DNA from: Acidobacteria bacterium RIFCSPLOWO2_12_FULL_67_14b
GTDB lineage: Bacteria > Acidobacteriota > Vicinamibacteria > Vicinamibacterales > UBA2999
Reading direction: 5' to 3'
Assembly: GCA_001768615.1 (NCBI GenBank)
Contig: MELE01000120.1
Span: 19,827 to 64,952, forward strand
Length of the DNA stretch: 45,126 nucleotides
Shown here: positions 39,479 to 45,126 of the stretch, in pieces
Position numbering within the stretch: position 1 is the stretch's first letter
Layout of the letters: the number at the start of each line of letters is the position of its first letter
Notes under the pieces: model-generated
What the model was told of the DNA's origin: nothing
Seen by the model: only the letters and a program-made list of their open reading frames with translations
Database searches by the model: none
Program-made: the position numbers and the translations under genes

Positions 39479-41716
39479 ATGAACGGACCCAACACGCCGG
39501 CAAACCTTCAGGCCGGTACTCACGCGCTCACGCCACTGTCGCAGGAGACCCACCTGCTCGATCGGTTGTCGGTGCTGTTCAAGTACCGGCGCGCCGCGAT
39601 GGCCGTGTTCGTGCTCGTAGTGGCCTGGAACATGGTCGACAGCTACACGACCATCCCGCAGTACCAGGCCCAGTCACGCGTGCTGATTGACGAAGACACC
39701 GCCGGCCTCGGCACCCCGGCCGACATCTCGCAGAACTTCACGTTGCAGGACCCCGAGGTCTACCTGCAAACGCAGCTGCGCATCATCCGCGGGCGCGAGC
39801 TGGCGCGGCGGACCGCGAAGAAGCTCGAGCTGCACACGGTGCCCGAGTTCAACGGACAGGGCGCCAAGCCGACGGCGTTGGCCGAGGCGATTTCGACCGT
39901 CAAGACCTACGCCTACTGGCCCGTGCGCATCGTGCTCGGCTCGACGCCGGCGCCGTCACCGGTGGCCACGGCCGAGAGCGGCGATCCCGAAGCGTACGCC
40001 GACGCGTTGATCGGGCACCTCGGCGTCAACCAGATTCGCGGCAGCCGGCTGGTGGACCTGCTGTTCACGGCCGCCGATCCCGCCTTCGCAGCGAAGGCGG
40101 CCAATGCCTACGCCGAAGAGTACGTGGCGCAGAACCTCGAGTTGAAGGCGGCCAATCTCGACAAGAGCCTCGAGTGGCTGACCGGCGAGGTCGGGCGGCA
40201 GGAGGGCCTCGTGAAGGCCAGCGAACGCGCGCTCGCCGACTACCGCGAGCGGCAGGATGCCGGCGGGCTCGCCGAGGGCAGCGGCAACATCGTGGTGGCG
40301 CGGCTGACGCAGCTCAACGACGAGGTGACCAGGGCGCGGACCAATCGGCTGACCAAGGAAAACGTCTGGAACCAGGTCCGCAGTGCGGGCCAGGACACCG
40401 AGACCATCACGACGATCCTCCAGAACCCGATGGTGCTGAGCCTGAGGAACCGGGTCAGCGAGGTCGAGCGCGATCGCGGGCGCATCTCGGAGCGCTACGG
40501 CCCGCGGCACCCTGAGTACGAGAAGGTCACCACGCAGCTGGCCGACGTGAAGCTGCAGCTGGAGGCCGAGATCAAGAAGGCCATCCAGACGGCGAAGAGC
40601 GAGTACGAGGCCGCCGTGGTGCAGGAGCGCACGCTGACCCAGGCGCTCAACGAGCAGAAGGCGGCCGCCACCGACCTGAGCCGTAAGGGCGTCGACTACA
40701 CGCTGATCCTGCGCGAGGCCGAGTCGAACCGGGAGATCTATAACTCGCTGCTGACGCGTGAGAAGGAACTACGCGTCGTGGCCAACAGCCGCACCAACAA
40801 CATCCGCCTCGTCGATCGCGCGCAGGTGCCCGGCAGTCCGTCGTCACCGAACCATCGGCAGGACTGGATCTACGCCCTCGCCTTCGGACTGGTGTTCGCG
40901 CTCGGCGCGGCGTTCGGCATCGATTACCTGGACGACACGGTCAAGACCCCGGAAGACATCACGCGCCGGTTGAAGCTGCGGTTCCTCGGCCTGGTGCCGG
41001 CGGTCCGCGGCGATCGCCACCCGCTGCTGTCGGGCCCGGTGCCGCACGACTTCGGCGAGGCGTTCCGCACGCTGCGCACCGCGCTGGTCTCGCAGCTGCC
41101 CGGGGACGGGCCGAAGGTCATGGCGGTGACGAGCGCCCAGCCGCTCGAGGGCAAGACGACCACCGCGGTCAACATCGCCATGGCGCTGGCCGTCGGCGGG
41201 TCACGCGTGCTGCTGATCGACGCCGACATGCGCCGCCCGAGCGTTCACAAGGCGCTACGGATGACCAACGACCGCGGCCTGTCGCAGTTGCTGGCCGGCC
41301 AGGCCCGCATGCGTGAAGTGGTCCAGCGGACGCACGATCCCAACCTGCTCGTGATCACCGCCGGGCGCACGCCGGCCAACCCGTCGGAGTTGCTGGCGGC
41401 CGATCGCATGCGCGCGCTGATCTCGGGCCTCGAGAACGGGCCGTTCGACTGGGTCATCATCGACACGCCGCCGGTGCTGGCCGTGACCGACGCCGTGATC
41501 ATCGCGCCGCTCGTCGCGGGAGTGACCTTCGTGGTCGGGTCCGAGATGACGCGGTGGCGCCTGGCCGAGCGCGCGGTGGAAACCCTGCTGTCGGGCAACC
41601 CGCGCCACCTGTGCGCCGTGCTCAACAAGGTCGACTTCGCCCGCAACAAGTACTACTACTCGCGCTACTACGGCCACCAGTACAAGAGCTACTACGCCGA
41701 AGCCCCGGCGGCGTAA
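39479..41716 (+). CDS. Wzc/CpsD-type polysaccharide biosynthesis tyrosine autokinase
   Basis: A 745-residue inner-membrane co-polymerase that controls length and export of capsule or exopolysaccharide. Residues 1-60 contain the first helix (AAMAVFVLVVAWNMVD); a long periplasmic Wzz/coiled-coil region follows (about 60-460); a second helix (WIYALAFGLVFALGAAFGIDYL) precedes the cytoplasmic kinase. Kinase motifs: SAQPLEGKTTTAVNIA (near 553; canonical PGEGKST but with Leu for Gly), Walker A' VLLIDADMRRP and VIIDTPPVL. The last 24 residues are a Tyr cluster (KYYYSRYYGHQYKSYY), the autophosphorylation tail. Confidence 0.95.
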   Translation: MNGPNTPANLQAGTHALTPLSQETHLLDRLSVLFKYRRAAMAVFVLVVAWNMVDSYTTIPQYQAQSRVLIDEDTAGLGTPADISQNFTLQDPEVYLQTQLRIIRGRELARRTAKKLELHTVPEFNGQGAKPTALAEAISTVKTYAYWPVRIVLGSTPAPSPVATAESGDPEAYADALIGHLGVNQIRGSRLVDLLFTAADPAFAAKAANAYAEEYVAQNLELKAANLDKSLEWLTGEVGRQEGLVKASERALADYRERQDAGGLAEGSGNIVVARLTQLNDEVTRARTNRLTKENVWNQVRSAGQDTETITTILQNPMVLSLRNRVSEVERDRGRISERYGPRHPEYEKVTTQLADVKLQLEAEIKKAIQTAKSEYEAAVVQERTLTQALNEQKAAATDLSRKGVDYTLILREAESNREIYNSLLTREKELRVVANSRTNNIRLVDRAQVPGSPSSPNHRQDWIYALAFGLVFALGAAFGIDYLDDTVKTPEDITRRLKLRFLGLVPAVRGDRHPLLSGPVPHDFGEAFRTLRTALVSQLPGDGPKVMAVTSAQPLEGKTTTAVNIAMALAVGGSRVLLIDADMRRPSVHKALRMTNDRGLSQLLAGQARMREVVQRTHDPNLLVITAGRTPANPSELLAADRMRALISGLENGPFDWVIIDTPPVLAVTDAVIIAPLVAGVTFVVGSEMTRWRLAERAVETLLSGNPRHLCAVLNKVDFARNKYYYSRYYGHQYKSYYAEAPAA

Positions 41717-41726
41717 GATCCCGGGC

Positions 41727-43175
41727 GTGCAGCGCGCCTTCCTCGCCGCCCTCGTGGCCGGCTCCTACGGCCTCTACGCGGGCGCGCTGCCGTGGACCAC
41801 GCTCCCGCTCCTGGTTCTCGCCGCGCTCGCCGTCCTGTCCGACTATCACCTGGCGTTCGCGTGGCCCCGATCGAGCCGGCTGCTCGACCTCGCCTGCGTG
41901 ATGGCGCTGGCCGCCATCGCCCTCCAGCTGATCCCGCTGCCCCGCCCCGTCGTCGATCTGCTTTCACCGCACGCCGACCTCGTGCGTTCCACCATCATGC
42001 TCACGCCGTTCGTCGGCGAGCGAAGCATCCTGGTGCCTCTGACCCTCGACTGGATGCGCACGCTGAACGCGCTGGGCACGCTCGCCATCGCCGTGCTGGC
42101 CTTCTGGGCGGCGCGCGCGGTGTTCTCCGCCGGCGGCGGCGCCCGGCGGTACTGCCGGCTGCTGGCGCTGTTCGGCGCGCTCGTGGCCGTGATCGCGGCG
42201 GTGCAGCGCGCGGTCGATCCGTCGCTCCTGCTGGGATCGATCCGCGTCGAAGGCGATGCGAGCCCGTTCGGGGCGTTCGTCAATCGCAATCACTTCGCGG
42301 GCTGGCTGCTGATGGCGGTCTCGGCATCGATGGGATACCTGGTCGCCCACTTCCGCATCCACGTGGCGGGCCAGCGCGGGTGGCGGCGCTACATCCGCGA
42401 GGTCCTCAATTCGGGCGGCCTGCTGACCGGTGCCTGCGTCTTCGTGATGGTCGCCGTGCTGCTGCTGACGTTGTCGCGGTCGGCGGTGGCCGGCGCCGGC
42501 GCGGCCAGCCTTGCCGCCTGGCTCATGGCCCGCCGCCGTCTCGACTTCGAGCAGCGCGGCGCGCTCTTGCTGGTGGCGCTGGCCGGCGTCGTGCTGATCG
42601 TCGTGGCCGGCTCGATCGATCTTGATGGATGGGCGGAGCGCTTCGAGCGCACCTTCACCGAAGCGTCACGGCCCGACAACCGGCTGATCATCTGGCGCGA
42701 GACGCTGCCGATGATCCGGGACTTCTGGCTCACGGGGGTCGGCGCCGGCGCGTACGGGATCGCGATCCTCCTCTATCAGCAATCACGCATCTGGATTCCG
42801 CACCTGGGCGGCTGGTCGTACTTCAACCAGGCGCATTCGCACTACCTGCAGATTGCCGCCGAAGGCGGGTTGCTCCTGCTGGTGCCGGCCGCCGCGGGAC
42901 TCGCGGCGCTCGTCATCCAGGGCCGTCGCGCGCTCGAGGCCGATCGTGGGGAGATGTTCTGGGTGCGCGTGGGCGCGGCGGCCGGCCTCGTCGGCATCGC
43001 CGTCCAGAGCGCCTGGGACACACCGTTGGTGATGCCCGCCAACGCCGTGTTGTGCGCCACCTTGATGGCCGCGCTGCTGCATCAGCGCACGAGTCAGGTT
43101 CGATCGGGCTCGCGCGAGGACCCCGGCGTGGATCAACCCGACTCGTGGGCGGAGAACCAGGACGCGATCGAATAG
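41727..43175 (+). CDS. O-antigen ligase / Wzy-family membrane protein
   Basis: A 482-residue protein with about eleven membrane helices that would polymerise or ligate glycan repeat units. The Wzy_C landmarks are present: VNRNHFAGWLLMAVSA, LTLSRSAVAGAG, the large periplasmic loop beginning after RFERTFTEASRPDNRLIIWRETLP, GVGAGAYGIA, and FNQAHSHYLQIAAEGGL. It starts at GTG 41727, 10 bp after the autokinase stop, so both are probably on one transcript. Its last 43 bp overlap the 3' end of the convergent oxygenase gene. The glycan cannot be inferred from sequence. Confidence 0.93.
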   Translation: MQRAFLAALVAGSYGLYAGALPWTTLPLLVLAALAVLSDYHLAFAWPRSSRLLDLACVMALAAIALQLIPLPRPVVDLLSPHADLVRSTIMLTPFVGERSILVPLTLDWMRTLNALGTLAIAVLAFWAARAVFSAGGGARRYCRLLALFGALVAVIAAVQRAVDPSLLLGSIRVEGDASPFGAFVNRNHFAGWLLMAVSASMGYLVAHFRIHVAGQRGWRRYIREVLNSGGLLTGACVFVMVAVLLLTLSRSAVAGAGAASLAAWLMARRRLDFEQRGALLLVALAGVVLIVVAGSIDLDGWAERFERTFTEASRPDNRLIIWRETLPMIRDFWLTGVGAGAYGIAILLYQQSRIWIPHLGGWSYFNQAHSHYLQIAAEGGLLLLVPAAAGLAALVIQGRRALEADRGEMFWVRVGAAAGLVGIAVQSAWDTPLVMPANAVLCATLMAALLHQRTSQVRSGSREDPGVDQPDSWAENQDAIE

Positions 43176-43726
43176 CGCGTACCGGCGGCGACCGGTGTCA
43201 CCTCGTGCAGCAGGCCCGACTCGAACGCGACGAGCGTGCCCGCGACCGGATCCATGTCCATCCCGATCTCGGCGAGGCCCTCGCCGAGCAGCCCGTAACA
43301 CCGGAGCCGCCCGCCTTCAAAGCCGTCGGGCCCGTCAGGGCCGTTGACGAAGATCACGACCGAGACGGCGCGCCGGCTCGCGGCGGCATCGACGCGGGCG
43401 TCGGGGCGGTCGCGATGCGCGGCGTAATGGTCGCCAGGCACGTACCGCAAGAAGCTCGGCGGCTCGGCGTCCGAAAGACGCACGTGGAAGTGACGCTGGA
43501 GATCTGCGCCGAGCGCCGCAACCGCCGCCGCCATGCGGTGCGCGAGGCCGGCGTCGACCGAGAGCTCCGAGGCATGCCGGCGCCCCCGGGTGGCCTCGCC
43601 GTACACGCCCGCCGGGCCCCCGACGCTCTCGCGCATCGCGCGCTCGACATCGGCGCGCTCCGCGGGGGACAGAAACCCCTCTCGCACGAAGAGTCCCAGC
43701 GCGGAGAACACGGACGGCGGCGGCAT
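43133..43726 (-). CDS. 2-oxoglutarate/Fe(II)-dependent oxygenase (prolyl-4-hydroxylase-like)
   Basis: A 197-residue cytosolic enzyme that hydroxylates a substrate using iron, O2 and 2-oxoglutarate. The facial triad is His104 and Asp106 in HYAAHRDRP and His174 in SGLLHEVTPV; the 2-oxoglutarate-binding Arg is Arg184 in GTRYSIASWF. The FxGGxL phrase FEGGRLRCY is also present. The ATG at 43726, 4 bp after the nucleotidyltransferase stop, is preferred over an in-frame TTG at 43756 that would overlap it. Convergent overlap with the ligase gene: 43 bp. Whether it acts on a protein or on a sugar is open. Confidence 0.9.
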   Translation of the reverse strand: MPPPSVFSALGLFVREGFLSPAERADVERAMRESVGGPAGVYGEATRGRRHASELSVDAGLAHRMAAAVAALGADLQRHFHVRLSDAEPPSFLRYVPGDHYAAHRDRPDARVDAAASRRAVSVVIFVNGPDGPDGFEGGRLRCYGLLGEGLAEIGMDMDPVAGTLVAFESGLLHEVTPVAAGTRYSIASWFSAHESG

Positions 43727-43730
43727 CGGA

Positions 43731-44819
43731 TCAAGCCTGCCGGCGCCGTTGCGCAAACTCGTGGGCCCAACGCCCGAAGCCCATCACCGCGCGGCGCGTG
43801 TAAAGCCAGGGCAACCGGTACGACGGGCCGGCCCCAAACCTGGCTTCCATGTAGGCGCGAGGCGGCAGCACATGGTGGGCCACCATGCCGGCCCGCGCGC
43901 GCACGCCCGATCGGTGGCGGAACTGGAGCCAATGCGAATAGAGCGGCCCGAGGGCGACCAGGTACGCGGCGCTTTCCTCCCCTCGCACCGATGCCAGGCG
44001 CGTCAGGACGCCGGCCGGAACCGGGGTCTGGTAGGTGCTGATGCCGCGCCGCAGTTCGGCGGCGCACACTTCGGCCACGCGCGAACGCACGGCGAGGTCG
44101 GCGAAGTCGGCCCACTGGCGGTCGTCGAGGCGCTCCGCCAGCAGGTGCAAATCGACGAGCCAAGTCGGATCTTCCGTCGGCGTGTGATGGGCCACCCGGT
44201 GCGCGCAGCCCAGCAGCAGCGCGTGGGGCGCCGAGGGGCCTCGCGCGCCGGGCCCGATCGCCGGCAGCGGCAGCGCCGCCGCCTCGAGCGTCTCGAACGG
44301 CGGCAGATCGCAGAAGGCCGCCGGCACGAGCGGGCGCGCATGCAGATCGATCGCGTGGAAATGGCCGTCACCGAGCGGCAAGTGCAGGTGCGCCTGCCCC
44401 ACGATCTCCGGAGCCGGGTTCTGGGGCGCCGCCTGATAGCCGGCGTCTCGAAGCGCGGCCTGTGCCGTGTCAAACCCGTCGGCCGGCACGAGCACATCGT
44501 CGTCATTACGCGGACGCAGCCACGGTTCTGGATAGCACAGCTGAGAAACCGCCGCGCCCTTCAAGACGAGCGAGGGGACGCCGGCGGCGCGTAACAGCGC
44601 GAGTGCCACGTCCAATCGTCGTGCGGCCAGCGATTCGCGCGCGGCCGCATCGCGCATCGCGGTCCCGAGCACAGGTGCCACGGCACCTTGCGACTCGCGT
44701 CTCATCCATGCCAGGAGCAACGCTGGGCGAACGCCCTCGCCGATCGCGCGGGCGAGCTCCTCGTCCGTGGCAGCCGGGTCCATGTCGATGGAGGTGGCTA
44801 AACTATTGAAAGTAAGCAT
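43731..44819 (-). CDS. Nucleotidyltransferase-family protein (NTP_transf_5-like)
   Basis: A protein of about 362 residues with the layout of NTP_transf_5-type proteins that often sit in exopolysaccharide clusters. The core VPSLVLKGAAVSQLCYP followed by RPRNDDDVLVPADGF supplies a Lys/Gly motif and an acidic triplet resembling a polymerase-beta-type metal site. The C-terminal half is helical with hydrophobic segments (HALLLGCAHRVAHHTP). Two starts are possible: ATG 44819 or ATG 44783; neither has a good ribosome site, and a hairpin lies just before the first. The natural substrate is unknown. Confidence 0.8.
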   Translation of the reverse strand: MLTFNSLATSIDMDPAATDEELARAIGEGVRPALLLAWMRRESQGAVAPVLGTAMRDAAARESLAARRLDVALALLRAAGVPSLVLKGAAVSQLCYPEPWLRPRNDDDVLVPADGFDTAQAALRDAGYQAAPQNPAPEIVGQAHLHLPLGDGHFHAIDLHARPLVPAAFCDLPPFETLEAAALPLPAIGPGARGPSAPHALLLGCAHRVAHHTPTEDPTWLVDLHLLAERLDDRQWADFADLAVRSRVAEVCAAELRRGISTYQTPVPAGVLTRLASVRGEESAAYLVALGPLYSHWLQFRHRSGVRARAGMVAHHVLPPRAYMEARFGAGPSYRLPWLYTRRAVMGFGRWAHEFAQRRRQA

Positions 44820-44822
44820 TTT

Positions 44823-44842
44823 AGAGGGAATGGACGCCCTCT
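44823..44842. promoter_or_regulatory. Leader hairpin before the nucleotidyltransferase gene
   Basis: AGAGGG (44823-44828) pairs with CCCTCT (44837-44842) around an 8-nt loop, and ends 3 nt before the ATG at 44819 on the minus strand. It would be formed in the mRNA leader and could hide the start region, or mark the downstream start (44783) as the real one. Confidence 0.45.
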
Positions 44843-44875
44843 CTTGATAACCCGCGCCAGACCGCAAAGTTTAGT

Positions 44876-44925
44876 GCGACTTTATACGACAGTTTGACCT
44901 TCGAATGTCGCATGATGACTATAAG
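44876..44925. promoter_or_regulatory. AT-richer divergent promoter region with inverted repeat
   Basis: GCGAC (44876-44880) and GTCGC (44907-44911), plus CGACA (44888-44892) and TGTCG (44906-44910), form nested inverted repeats. On the plus strand TTGACC (44894-44899) and TATAAG (44920-44925, spacer 20 bp; long) are possible core elements toward the gene at 45001. On the minus strand TATAAA (reverse complement of 44881-44886) could serve the nucleotidyltransferase gene. The evidence is suggestive only. Confidence 0.35.
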
Positions 44926-45000
44926 CTCCTGCGAGGCCCCCCTTACACAGACTATCGTCTGCTGCGCAATTCCTGGCAGTGCACGACCTAGCCCAAACCT

Positions 45001-45126
45001 ATGTCTATCGTTGCACACTTCGGTAAGCGCCTCCTCCTGCCCACGGCGTTCGCCATTGCACTGCTCGCAAAGGCCTCGGCACAGTCATTACCGACGCTGG
45101 TGTTCGAGCCGGGATTCGAAGGTGAG
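45001..45126 (+). CDS. Start of exported protein (3' end outside window)
   Basis: The window ends 42 codons into this gene. A signal peptide is evident: MSIVAHFGKRLLLPTAFAIA, LLAKASAQ with probable cleavage after Ala-Lys-Ala-Ser-Ala. The mature part begins SLPTLVFEPGFEGE. It follows the exopolysaccharide-related genes on the plus strand, so an outer-membrane or export component is possible, but nothing more can be said from the visible part. Confidence 0.65.
   Translation, partial: MSIVAHFGKRLLLPTAFAIALLAKASAQSLPTLVFEPGFEGE

Noticed and set aside
1-45126. tRNA, rRNA, riboswitch, transposase or phage genes
   Set aside because: No cloverleaf, rRNA-like stretch, known aptamer core or transposase/integrase motif was recognised; absence was judged by eye only.

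Overview
This is a GC-rich, densely coding chromosomal stretch with no rRNA, tRNA, phage genes, transposase or CRISPR array. The gene families point to an uncultured or environmental Acidobacteriota, most likely class Vicinamibacteria. The main indicators are an 830-residue acidobacterial-type duplicated permease (ADOP), an ECF sigma factor translationally coupled to a Ser/Thr kinase with TPRs, a large sortilin/VPS10-like BNR protein, several PQQ-type beta-propeller proteins, and many secreted peptidases and amidohydrolases. This taxonomic call is an inference; no marker gene is present.

Layout. 1-412: end of a His-rich exported protein. 498-5898 (minus): an operon of an M20-type lipoprotein metallohydrolase, a MacB-type ATPase and two MacB/FtsX permeases. 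6130-10408 (plus): DUF885 peptidase-like protein, PAP2 phosphatase, DUF1330 protein, orphan HupE/UreJ protein and MBL-fold hydrolase. 10341-10760 (minus): remnant of an NrsF-like anti-sigma gene. 10773-12934 (minus): lipoprotein, ferritin, cupin, ketopantoate reductase. 13031-13504 (plus): secreted cupin. 13505-16868 (minus): small membrane protein, ECF sigma factor, Ser/Thr kinase. 17023-17687 (plus): VapBC toxin-antitoxin. 17771-23205 (minus): amidohydrolase, dihaem cytochrome c, DapA-like aldolase, an atypical SDR, MltB transglycosylase. 23522-26860 (minus): SDR and ADOP permease. 26959-27768 (plus): lipoprotein. 27820-38748 (minus): M28 peptidase, membrane protein, three PQQ propeller proteins, VPS10-like protein. 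38932-43175 (plus): exopolysaccharide genes (regulatory-domain protein, Wzc-like tyrosine autokinase, O-antigen ligase). 43133-44819 (minus): 2OG-Fe(II) oxygenase and nucleotidyltransferase. 45001-end: start of another exported protein.

The most unusual signal lies in the spacers rather than the proteins. At least five intergenic gaps are filled by short tandem arrays whose period is 7 bp but whose unit sequence differs at each site (GGCTGAA, AACTTCA/AACTGTG, GTTATTC, TTAACTC, TTCTGCC). Each begins on, or within a base or two of, the stop codon of the upstream gene, and one array also supplies the start codon and first codons of the next gene. Other dispersed repeats behave similarly: the AGGCGGGTCT hairpin pair, the TCGACTCGGGCTTCGCC cluster, and a 15-bp inverted repeat with CAGAT nonamers all abut or overlap stop codons. 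A 44-bp element at 3334-3377 has a same-length, inverted relative inserted in frame in the HupE gene. Together they look like an active, stop-codon-associated system of spacer repeats.

Functionally the window combines envelope export and peptide or polymer processing (M20/MacB, M28, PQQ/VPS10, MltB), signalling (ECF-kinase, VapBC) and capsule/exopolysaccharide synthesis. The exopolysaccharide operon has a near-consensus sigma-70 promoter with a perfect palindrome in its spacer.
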